Below, piece by piece: positions 1-11,600 of a stretch of 64,000 bases of DNA (position 1 is its first letter; each line of letters opens with the position of its first letter). The notes beneath the pieces were generated by a model that was not told where the DNA came from, did not search any database, and worked only from the letters and a program-made list of their open reading frames with translations. The stretch is from assembly GCF_026151205.1 (NCBI RefSeq), contig NC_087073.1, forward strand, positions 18,690,837 to 18,754,836. Direction: 5' to 3'. Position numbers and translations under genes: made by a program. The DNA is from Bolinopsis microptera (Eukaryota; Ctenophora; Tentaculata; Lobata; Bolinopsidae).

Positions 1-2810
1 TGAGCGTCGTTTGAATATAAACATTTGGAATGACTAAGCTGTGCCTGAATATCACCGAGGTGGAAAATGTTGACTATCATGATTCTTTTACAAGTCGTAG
101 GTGTAATGCTTTTGAGTTTTGACTGAATATTTTATTGACTATTAGCTATGGTGGCCCTCGGTCGGAACTTAAAAAGTTGACTGTGAAATGAAATATGCTA
201 CATGTTTCAGCGAAAATAAAACTTGCATTCGAGCACACGATTTTTGCGGGGCTAATTTAAAAAATTCTTGCTGCTGCTATTCTTTAGGTTATTTATTGCC
301 ACATTCTATACAAGCAATATTTTATTTGTGTTATGATGATCATTGATAATTTCAAATTATTTGAATTAAACTGAAGTTCCCAAATTCACTTTCTGGCGTT
401 TAAATGTCTTAATAATTACGGTAATAAAATGAAGTATTGCCAGCCCATCAGAGTTCAAACACCACATCTGCTATGTTCAACGGTTTTAGCCATTCTAAAG
501 CTAATTAGTGTTAATCAATACTATAAATAACCAATACATTATTGGGCCTTGTCTGGTGAACACTGGGTGACTGGGTGCGACAGCAATAGAACACGTTTCA
601 GCTCCTTGCTAACCACCCTATTTAGTGACAAAGCATTTTAGTGACAGAGTATTTTAGTGACAGCTAAGATCACCCTTCATAAAATATGAATTTTGCACTT
701 TGCAGACTGGGTGAAAAGGGAGGAACAACGTTTCATAACGAAAGGAATCGATTACGAACGTCATTAATATAAATGGTTCTTAAATTGCTCCTTCTATATT
801 AACGAATCATTGCAAAGCGTTTCTCATTGTAAAGTGTGAGAATCTCACTTTTCGACCAAGAGTCTTCACATAACAACATATGCATTTAGTCTTCGGTTAT
901 AGCATATAGGGTCAAAATTGGAAAATATAGCTTGGATTTAAGAGTTTAATGTCATCTGTGAAGCACTGGAAGCAAACAATGTGGAGGATGTTGTTCCATT
1001 GAATACCATTTCTTCCCGTTCCAATGTTGTATTGGTGAAAATCTGCCCAAATTGGGCTTTGCTTCTGGCTTAATTGCAAATAATAAGACAGAGGTACACT
1101 GGTACAGGGTCAGGAAACCTTCTTGTCCTCTGCTCGCTTCACTTCTCAATGGAGGATGTCCTCATCGAGTCTACGTAATCTAATGGTATAATATGCTACC
1201 AGTACCAGCTACGGACAGGCAATTGTCCGCCACATTTCATCCTTAATTTCAACAGAAGTTCTTTGTACATCGATAGTTTAAGATCTGTTCAATTCCGCAA
1301 GATCATTACGAAAACTACAATGAGATGTTATTCTCAATTATGATATATAATGCGATTCTTAAACGAATATCAGTATCACTATCACATCAATGTGCAACTA
1401 GTTCTATTAGATCCCAAGCTTATTTCAATTACCTAGCGAGCGAGTTCGATTATTGTACGGATCGAACGACAGCGGAGAGATATTTATGTAATATACACCT
1501 GCAGGCTGCAGGCCATCAGGTGAGAAGATGCTGATGAAAATAAACATATTTGCAGGTGTAAAATATAAATAGTAGCACTTTAGTGCTAATCCTGTTCTCA
1601 CATTGATGGAGCGATATATTTAGACTTTCATCAGTCTGTTTATTATTATTCTATGGAATGAACCACTATGTGCCCCAAGAGATGTTGCAAATGTTCTTTG
1701 TTTGTGTTGGTTTTCATCAAGTTTGCACAGCTTCGGCTAAGAAAACCACGTTAATAAGTCCAAACTTCAGAAAGCTCTTTTGGAAGTTCAAGTATTTTTT
1801 AAACATAGGCTGGATCTAGATAGACAACGAAAATATTAGATAGGATTAGATTTAGATAGCAGACAGAAAGTCTGCCTGACTCTGGGGTTTGGCAACCCTG
1901 GAGGAGGCTATAATCGGAGTTATCTATGTGGAGGTGAAGTGAGTGGTGAGGGGCAATGAGTAAAGCGTTTACTAAACGCTCAAGACCAAGTGCCAATTTT
2001 AGTTCGATTCGCGATAATAGTGGTAATATTGGTTGTCAAAAATGTCGTTGACGGAGAGATTGATTTGATAATCGTAAAGGCCCAGTGGCACTAGTGCATT
2101 GCATTTTATGGAACACATAAAGTTGATGCATTAGCCTTCAAACTATTAGTATTGTGAAATATTGAATATAGAGGTAGTTCCCCTGTAAAAGCTGCGGAGT
2201 CTAGTATAAGTAAGATGTTTATAAAAAGTTCAGTTGACGCAAAGCTTTAAATATGTAGTCAGTAGTGGTGACGTTAAATTACCTGATCTATAGTAACTCA
2301 AATTAATAACCCCTAATGACAGTCGGGATTTTGTAGCGCGATTGGCGATTCACAAATACAATGTTTCTCGCTACCAAAAATAAAATATTTTTGCAAATGC
2401 TACTACGAGCCATGGAAACGGTCGAATTGGTTCATCAATTTATAGTGGATTTTGTAGCTCGTAGTTTTATTATTTATAATCATATTAAAATATTGTGACT
2501 TTTTAGGTTTTTTACGATTTTGCGGCCGAACAAAACGGATTTACATAAACCCTAACTCCAATCCTAACCATACCCCAAAAGCTAATCATAACACTTGACT
2601 AGGTCTAGACTACGTCTACACTCCTACTCCTAGCCCTTGCCATGACCAATTAAATTTGCGTTTGACTAGCTTTGGTTGATTTTATGGTTATACTTCTTTT
2701 TATGGTTACATAACTTTCGCTTTTCCATCAATTTCCAATCATGCATGGTTATAAAAGCATTAGCAAGTAACACTAACCTCCTTGACACTTGACGAACGAT
2801 ATGATTATGG
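1..2810. other. AT-rich non-coding stretch
   Basis: I see no gene here. Short open frames of 60-70 codons occur, but none shows a recognisable domain, codon bias or convincing splice sites. No long repeat stands out. Confidence 0.5.
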
Positions 2811-2915
2811 TTAACGGGTGATACTGATACTCGTAAAATATTTCTTTCAAATACCGAGTCGACGAGTCCAACTCGGCGCGAGTTTTGGTAGGTTATACAT
2901 ATAATAAACCTACAA
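2811..2915 (+). repeat. Short dispersed repeat, left member of an inverted pair
   Basis: About 105 bp starting TTAACGGGTGATACT and ending AAACCTACAA, with a shared core GTCGACGAGTCCAACTCGG. A diverged copy lies inverted at 4759-4852. The core can fold on itself (GAGT-CCA-ACTC), and the end carries GGTAGGTT/AAACCTACC-type complementary words. It may be one terminal repeat of a 2.04-kb element or an independent MITE/SINE-like copy. No target-site duplication is evident. Confidence 0.55.
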
Positions 2916-4758
2916 ACGATATGGCTTAGGCTGCAGTTATCAGTTCTGATTGTAAACTCTGTTGTTGTGGGATGACTTTTGAGTTTTGTATCTACAAAAA
3001 CAAAACATATTACCATTGATTCTTCAAAAGGAGGTACCCAGGTCGAACAATAACTATTTCTAGAATCAAACCTTATGACAGAACATATCGAATGTGTTCA
3101 TTTTGGCGACAGCGCTGACCAATTTCCGCGTGTGATCCATTTCTCCATTAGGTTTTATTATCGTAACGATGTCATCATAAACATAAAATGAGATACTGGA
3201 TACGCCTGATTTTCACAACAAATAAAATTTACAATATCCACGTAGTAACCATGTTGATGTAGTAACACTAACAGGGCATCTCATTTCTAGCAGTGATGAC
3301 GATACTCAAAGCTATAACGGTCGTTGGGACCATCTCAATTATATTAATTGTGTAGCTCTTTAAAGTGTACTGATCATGATTTCAACTCCAAGTGCCACAT
3401 CGAATACTCATTTTAAGTGATGTTCAATAGAAATATAATTACGTAGTATCACAGGAAAAAACTATGACCTACGTGCACTGCTAGTGTCACTTTCATTGTT
3501 TGTTCAATATTTATATAGATAATGTCATCAAATTTCTATAGATCGTATGCCAATAATTCATTTCCGATCATTTTGGTGTACTCTTTGATGCGGCTCCCAA
3601 AATGCTTCTCCCATCATTATCTTCCATTATTTTTTGATAAAAACCACCCAGATCATTCGATGATTGATGAAATGTTATCATTAATAATTGTCCATTACAT
3701 CTCAATGACAATAGAATTAGATTGTCCAATGATTGGCCGATGATCGTCAAATATTTAGCTATTGCTTAGTGCTTACTTATTGAAACTCATCATATCCTGT
3801 CTAAAGAATGTCTTGTGCAAACTACGAACTGTACTGTATAGTATTAGTAAAGGTGAAAGGATGGGCTTCAAAGATGTCGCAAAATTTCTAACAACGAATC
3901 TCTGCCTATTGTATTTGTCCAACATGATCCCCTTCTTTATAAATCTGCAAATTTGTTTTATAGTGATGTCGAATAGCCCTTTTTGTATCTCCAAGGGACA
4001 GCTGCTCTTGCAACTTTACGGTCAAGTTTATTTATATCATGTCAGAATGAATGCCTCAATTCTGCCTGCTACTATCTTCTTCTTAGTTCTTCGTAGGGGG
4101 CTGTGGTCATTATCACTAATTAAGATAGAGCATGATACCACTGTAAGAGCCTGCTAGTGCTACTATCACGTGATAGAGTCACGCGGCTTAGAAAATACAA
4201 TTCGAGAATTTTCTTGACAATAGATCCATAAGATCAACAACTTCAAGTAGCAAAGTTACAACCATTATATATACAAATTTCTCAAAAGGGCGCTGATCAC
4301 CTGAGTCAATTGACGTAGTGCTATTATATTTTCTTGGATTTCTTTATGCTAGTTTTTGTCATTATTGTCATCACGGTCTTCATGGTCATCGGCTTCATCC
4401 TATAAATAGCACGCTATATTGGAAAGCTTAGTAAGCTCAGCTTAGAAGCTGGTGCGAATTGAACCCAGGATCAGTCAGTCAGATACCCAGATTTCTGTCA
4501 GCTACCCAAGCGAAAACAAATTTTGTATCTCTTCAGTGATCGGTCGAAACTCGAAGACTGATTCTGTCAATGGTAGTTACCAATTGACGACAGATTTTAT
4601 TTTTACTCGGCATTCGACTAAACAGTTTCCCCCAAACTACGCATCTGTACTCTGTAGTCAACTACAGGCCTGGCTCATACTCATAGTATGTTCTTTGTAA
4701 ACGTAAATCTAATAAAATCACAATTACAAATAACATGACAATAAGATAGGACTTGTTA
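2916..4758. other. Sequence between two inverted repeat copies; no gene recognised
   Basis: About 1.8 kb of AT-rich DNA. It contains a 131-codon open frame (3762-4157, +) overlapped by a 73-codon frame on the other strand. Neither matches a family I know. If the two flanking repeats are terminal repeats, this would be the interior of a non-autonomous element. Confidence 0.35.
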
Positions 4759-4852
4759 TTGTAGGTTTACAACCTACCAGGACGCGCGCCGAGTTGGACT
4801 CGTCGACGGTCCCAATATATGGAACAGATATTTTACGAGTATCACCCGTTAA
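4759..4852 (-). repeat. Short dispersed repeat, right member of an inverted pair
   Basis: Reverse-complement copy of the repeat at 2811-2915. The ends and the GTCGACGAGTCCAACTCGG core are conserved, but the middle has diverged in sequence and length (TCTGTTCCATATATTGGGACC here against TTTCTTTCAAATACC there). The uneven divergence suggests an old element. Confidence 0.55.
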
Positions 4853-5471
4853 ACTTGTTACTAAGTTAAAGTGCTTACAATTTTTAGCAACTTAAGTATT
4901 GTTTTATAATTCAAGTCAGTATCGTCATTAAAGTTCGGGGTTTCCATTTTGTTAACCACCATCCTCTTGATTCGTCCATGAAGCTTCTCACGTGAATTTA
5001 TGAAGTCGGAAGAGTTTGCATAAATAGTGAATTAACAGCATTCATATTTTATTGCACGGAGGCCGGGCACTTCGGAATGAGTATGTGATTTCAACTTTTC
5101 TATTGGACAAGGGATGAAAGTTTGGGGAAAGTTGTCCACGTGCCGTGCGAAACCATTGGAGTAGGTCGATGAATAATAGTGAGAATTATTCGCTTCCGGA
5201 TATGATGCACCCATTCCGGAAATGAACCTTTCTCGACTACAAAGCAGGGCTCTCCAGCCTCGCTTCCGGAAATGTTCGGACAAAGAGCAGGAGGATCACT
5301 AAAAATTGAAAGCTTGCACGTGCCCATGCTTTAAATACACGTGCACATATTGTTTTATTCTTATTACAGTCCAGTGGTTCACTTTTGTAAATCCAATCAT
5401 TTCGCTTTCAGATATTTCAACTTTCCTCACCCGAAATCGCTAACGTTGCTTTATAATTCAGTAAATTCACT
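4853..5471. other. Upstream region of the ShKT gene
   Basis: No coding feature recognised. Several pyrimidine-rich tracts ending in CAG lie between 5360 and 5461. The last one (TTTATAATTCAG, ending about 10 nt before the first ATG) looks like a 3' splice acceptor. The promoter or a 5' UTR exon may therefore lie further upstream, but I cannot place it. Confidence 0.3.
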
Positions 5472-5625
5472 ATGCTGAGACTCTGCAGTTTTATCATCCT
5501 GGTAGTTGATCTAAGTGCTCTTCCACCGTTCAGAGGTGGGTGGAAGCGTCCACCAGCCCTTAGGTCAATGAAAGTTCAGACTTTCCGGTCCCCACGGCCT
5601 AAAGAACTTATTGTTCGCTCGGAAG
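5472..5625 (+). CDS. Alternative first coding exon A (signal peptide)
   Basis: Starts MLRLCSFIILVVDLSALPP, a short hydrophobic signal sequence, followed by a basic, proline-rich propeptide (RPPALR, SPRPKELIVR). It ends in phase 1 at GAAG|GTATCT, compatible with the acceptor at 7963, which would give SEG-AGSHCED. Unlike the other two leaders it places no KR directly before the ShKT domain. A splice-acceptor-like TTTATAATTCAG ends 10 nt before the ATG. An internal donor (CAGAG|GTGGGT) is also possible. It could instead belong to another transcript. Confidence 0.5.
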
Positions 5626-8600
5626 GTATCTCTATAAAAATTGATCACAAAGTTCATTTGCTAAATGCTATTACATATAAAACGTTATTCTTGTCATGAT
5701 TAACCCGAATGCACATCTCATAGCTTGAATAGGATAAAATCATGCTGCAAGTTGTAATTGTAGCACTGTTTGGATTAAGCCAGGCAATGCATCCTGACCA
5801 ACCACTCCTAGTAAACCGAGTAAAACGTAAGTGTATCGAGTGGTATGTGTATGAGCTGTCTGGGAATAGGAAAGAGAGTTAAAGCATTATTTAACGATAA
5901 GATTCAGATCTTATCATTTTTATGAAAAAAATGAACGCTGAAATTATGACTATGACCATATTATTTATTAGAATTAATTACATTTTGCATGGTTGGTTCA
6001 GCACTTTTAAGTATACAGTATAAATTCACAGCAGTAACGTTTCACAGCAGATTATCTAAGGATTAACTGCATTTAAACGGCTCCAGCAATCCCCAGTCAA
6101 ATAGCCACATAGTCTCAATATAGGTTAGCTGTTAATGTAGTTACGAGTTGACACACGCTGCAATCCCCTTTTGCAATCCCCTTCTGCAATTCCCTTTTGC
6201 ACGAGGGGTTTCGTTCAGGCCCTTCACACTTTGTTTCTGTCTGGTTTTAATTTACCGTTACAATAATGACTTTAATATACAACGTGTAGACAGTTACGAG
6301 TTAGATTCTGAGGAAGTCAGGAAGTGCTATATTTCGTCTAACTTAGACAAACTATATAAATATAATGGGAGTGCTTTAACCAGGTATAGCCAGTCCACAG
6401 CTATAGCTCCATAGTAAGACTTGTTTCAATTTTATTACAAAATTAACTACATTAACAGTTAACATATATTGAGACTAGGTGGGTATTTTCATATACAATT
6501 AATTTTACGAAAAGCTCGAATAACACTTCCTTTCTTTTTTATTTACTACCATGCCAGACGCCTCTCCTTTCTCCTAATTTCCTTGAATTGTTTTTCTCCA
6601 CCATAATTACTTAACTCTTCTCCCAATCATAGTAATTTCATTCAAGTATGCACACGATTTCTTCAAACATTCCGATTTGAAGTACCGAGTAACTGCATGT
6701 TAACTGCATATTAACTGCATTAACTGCATATAGCTCAAACTGCAAATAGTCTTCTGAGCTAGTGAGCGCCCTGAGAACATGCTCACTGCTCAGTCGTCTA
6801 TTTTGCTTGCATTTTAATTGGTTCAAAGATAGTCGACCAAGGAGAACTTACGACTGTAAGCTACAGTCGTAATATTTTTGATCATTGATACAGTATTCAT
6901 CTTTGAACCCGTCCCAATCGCATTTATATATTTACTTGGAGGCTTAAACAGTTTAAAACGACAAAAGATATAATGGCGGATAAAAAGAGAGGCTGGCGCC
7001 GTTCAGTAAAATTATATTACTCCCTTTCAAGTCTTACATCAGAATCTTGATTAATTTCACGTATCTCTATTTTATAGCCCACTTGCAATGATTGGATCCC
7101 AAACATTGCCCATAATATGCGTGGTAGTGATCATTCTCGCAATCCTACCTTCCAGTCTGGGTCTATTACCAAGGGTACATAACGGCCAAATAAACCTGCT
7201 TCGTGACAGAATCAATCAGGACAAATCCAAACGAAGTGAGATATGGGATGGTTCATCTTTTATAGTTATAGCGGTCTTAATTCCGCCAGCTGAAATTCGT
7301 TCCAGTAATAGTTATGTTATTTGTCTCTAATGTGTTCCGAAGTCTCGCCGTTAAATATAGGTAGCTCCAAATCTGCTTGTTCATCGTTTTCTTCCATTTT
7401 AACTTTTCCTGCTTTAAATTAATTGTACTTTGCAAGTTAATAAAGCTGGGTATAACTTACAATTATGTCTGGCGCCTTTTATATTGCCCATTTATGTTCT
7501 GCAACAACCAATAATATTAGTAATACTATAGCTGTGCTGTCATGGTTTTGAACAATCGTTCAGTTTTGGCATTGCTTGCTTGAGCTCACTTACCAAATCC
7601 GTCAAAAGGAGGTTAAGAAATGAGAATGAAGTCTCTTGTAAACAAATAAAAACACGCCAAGAAACTATCATATTTTTAGTCGTTTAAAGAAAACTTTGTA
7701 AAATGTTTCTATCGTTTTCTATCGATTTCTATCGATTTCTATCGATTTCTATCGTTTCAAGTTTAAGTTTAGTAGTTTTTTGAGCTCGCTATGAAGAAAC
7801 TGTTAGCCTTTCTTAACGCTTTACTTTAAAACTCAAAATTCTATGCTGACTGTTTATTACACAAATAAACTCGTTCTTTATGCTGCAAAAGCTATACAAT
7901 AAACTACGATTTAATGATTTTATTTAAGTTAAGTATGTTAACTATTGAAATAATAATCGCAGGCGCTGGATCGCACTGTGAGGATGTTGGAGCAGCGGAA
8001 GAGTGTGCTTGGTGGAACGAACAAGGGTTAGTTGTGTTTATCTACATTCTACCCCTCTAGCCATTTCTAAGGACACTTTGGCTCATACAACTTTAATTTT
8101 GTTTGATCTTGATGGCATGTCATGATGGCTCATTCTTTAAAACGTTTTATTCCTTAACTCCAATTATCATCGCAACGAATTCTCGTACATCAATTGCGTT
8201 TTTTAAATATTATCATCTCAAATCTAATGATCCTTTTTTCAGATACTGTGCAGACGACTCGGACTTCCATGCCGCTATGATTGAACAGTGTGCTAAAACT
8301 TGTGGCTGTGAAAGTAAGTAAAAAAGGGAAAACTTCGTTACTGATTACTACCTGCATTATCTTTATTTGAAAATATTTAAAAACATAATTAAATAAATTT
8401 GATTAAGCAATTGTTAGGCAACAAAACTGAAACTACTACCAATTAAGAATTATAAGTTATTATGGTCCCCCAAAACATTCATGATCCGGAATAAAACTGA
8501 TTGCTAACAGAATTAGAAGAAAAAGAGGCTGAAGAGGTTTTGGTGGTCATGAAGAGAGGCTGTGAAAATAAGGGGTCACCAGAGGATTGTGAATTCTGGA

Positions 8601-11600
8601 AGGGTGAGGGATACTGCGCAGACGACTCTGAGTTCCATGATGCCATCATGGAGCAGTGTCCTTGCAGTTGTGAAGGAGAAGAAGTTGCCGAGGAGGTTGC
8701 TGAAGAAGTTTTGGTGATGAAGAGAGGCTGTGAAAACACGGGGTCACCAGAGGACTGTGAGTGGTGGGAGAGCGAGGGATATTGTGCAGACGACTCTGAA
8801 TTCCATGATGCCATGATGACACAGTGTCCTTGCAGTTGTGGTGAGGAATGCTGCTGGATAAAGCCTTGATTTATGTAGATAAGGTCGTGCGCACGATGTC
8901 TTTCTTGCTTCACACAGCACACATTGCATTTGCATGTATTAGTTCAATTTAGCATCGCCTCGGAGTTAGAGCAAGCAGTAATGCGATGATGGGCACAAAA
9001 AGTCTGTGTGAATCATTATTGATTCTGATTTTTTATTACAGTCTGAAATTAAAGCATTGGCAGTAACAATTTTCATAAGAAGATCATTTTTCACAATATG
9101 GTGGTTGTATAAATCATTTATCAAAGCTATTTCTATAGTCTAAATCATTTTGATACATGTCGCTCAAATTGCAATATTCTAAACAAAGTATGCTTTTATG
9201 ACACGGATTTAAAATTTGGGTGTAAGCACGATAGCATTTATTTTCAGAGCCTCAGCAGATTCAACTGAATAGACGCAAGCAATTAGCTGATCCAGGAAAG
9301 AGAAGTGAACAGTTGGCTGATCCGGGAAAGAGAAGTGAACAGTTGGCTGATCTTGGAAAAAGAAGTGAACAGTTGGCTGATCCGGGAAAGAGAAGCGAAC
9401 AGTTGGCTGATCCTGGAAAAAGAAGTGAACAGTTGGCTGATCCAGGAAAAAGAAGTGAACAGTTGGCTGATCCGGGAAAAAGAAGTGAACAGTTGGCTGA
9501 TCCAGGAAAAAGAAGTGAACAGTTGGCTGATCCTGGAAAAAGAAGTGAACAGTTGGCTGATCCGGGAAAGAGAAGCGAACAGTTGGCTGATCCTGGAAAA
9601 AGAAGTGAACAGTTGGCTGATCCAGGAAAAAGAAGTGAACAGTTGGCTGATCCGGGAAAAAGAAGTGAACAGTTGGCTGATCCAGGAAAGAGAAGTGAAC
9701 AGTTGGCTGATCCTGGAAAAAGAAGTGAACAGTTGGCTGATCCGGGAAAGAGAAGCGAACAGTTGGCTGATCCAGGAAAAAGAAGTGAACAGTTGGCTGA
9801 TCCTGGAAAGAGAAGCGAACAGTTGGCTAATCCTGGAAAAAGAAGTGAACAGTTGGCTGATCCGGGAAAGAGAAGCGAACAGTTGGCTGATCCGGGAAAA
9901 AGAAGTGAACAGTTGGCTGATCCGGGAAAGAGAAGCGAACAGTTGGCTAATCCTGGAAAAAGAAGTGAACAGTTGGCTAATCCGGGAAAGAGAAGCGAAC
10001 AGTTGGCTGATCCTGGAAAAAGAAGTGAACAGTTGGCTGATCCGGGAAAGAGAAGCGAACAGTTGGCTAATCCTGGAAAAAGAAGTGAACAGTTGGCTAA
10101 TCCGGGAAAGAGAAGCGAACAGTTGGCTGATCCTGGAAAAAGAAGTGAACAGTTGGCTGATCCGGGAAAGAGAAGCAAACAGTTGGCTGATCTAGGAAAG
10201 AGAAGTGAACAGTTAGCTGATCCGGGAAAAAGAAGCATTGATCGTCGATTTACAGTTCAAACAAATCTAGTTTAATATTCAGTGTTTTTAACAAGTTAGT
10301 TTGAGTGAACAGCACTGGAGCCACAAAGCACCATTTCCGATTTAGCAATAGCATTTTGTCTGCACATTTTCTATCGTGGGTGCTGCTATTTTTTGAGTAA
10401 AAGTCACCATAATAAGCACACTTATGCTATAGTAAGGTTGCAAGAGGTAGACATAGTGATAATGAAATTGAAAACATATTATGATATACTTCTACCTTGC
10501 CGCCAATAAATCTGATTTAATTTAAAATCTTGAACTGTTATTAACAGTCCACTTTTTTCAGAGGGAAAAGAAGCGGAGGCCGTTTTGAAAGCTAAAAGAT
10601 CTGCTGAAGAAGAAGGTCGTAAGTGAAGCACGCGAGAAGTCTAGTGTGAAACATATCGGTTAAGTCTCGGGAATTTTGCTTAAATGGACTAAGCATGAAA
10701 GATTCTGGAATCAACTTGTTCCGGCACATTTTAAGTTTTTCGGATATTATTTGATCAGCATTTAACAACGGACAGCAGTACTTTGTGAAGGTGCTAGATT
10801 TGACTTTGAATGGATCTTTCTAACAGTTTCGCCTTTTTTTCCTAGATTTTACAGTTTTATGAAAGTATGGTATTCTAGCAGGATTGTTTCGATTGTATGT
10901 AATTTATTCCTCGGCGAGGGGCTATGTGTTTGTACTATCCAATTATTGCCAATATCTTTTTGCAGCATTGTTATTATGTGAGTTTGATTTCTTTGTTAGC
11001 ATTGGAAGACTTATAAAGCAACATAATTACGAACAAAATGTCCATTGAAAGCTAAAAAGGAAAGCATTCATGAAAAGTAATTGTTATAGTGTTACTGAAC
11101 TAAGTAACGTTTTCTTGAAGTAGTTGTAATGATAGATGTGTCTTCAGTAAAGTCAATCATGTATTCCTTTAATTTCTTTAGCTCTATGTAAGTAAATTTG
11201 GATTTATATTTGCTGAAGAATGCTTTTAGTTAAAAGCCTAGTTCAACTTTTAATTGGACGGTCTTGACTGCGCCGAACTTAAAGTTAAACATCAAATCGC
11301 ATTTGCATTTGCATTTCTAAACATGGTTTGACCCAATCAAAGCTGAGTTTACAGACTTGTTTTTAATCGAGCTGTACGACGTACGCGTACGTAAGTGCGA
11401 AATTTGTGCATATCTCGGCTCTATAGATGTGCCCAGCTCTGCAAATTGACAATTTTCGGTTTGTCGCATCATGTCGCAGCCGCATAAGTCAATTTCATGC
11501 TGCGATGTGAGTGGGTGCAAAGATTTGTGGTTGAGACCTCCATTCTTTCCTTTCCATAACCATTCACTGGTACAATAGAATATAATTATAGTTGTCTTTT

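Noticed and set aside
2811-2915. Hammerhead ribozyme suggested by the GACGAGTCC word
   Set aside because: The conserved CUGANGA and GAAA core pieces are not present in the right order on either strand.
3762-4157. 131-codon hydrophobic open frame
   Set aside because: AT-rich codons give hydrophobic translations by default. The opposite strand is equally open and no family is recognised.
9261-10238. 325-codon minus-strand open frame and a second plus-strand frame (9305-10195) over the 30-bp array
   Set aside because: A stop-free unit with a period divisible by 3 opens every frame it does not stop. Base changes are silent only in the GKR frame, so the others are shadows.
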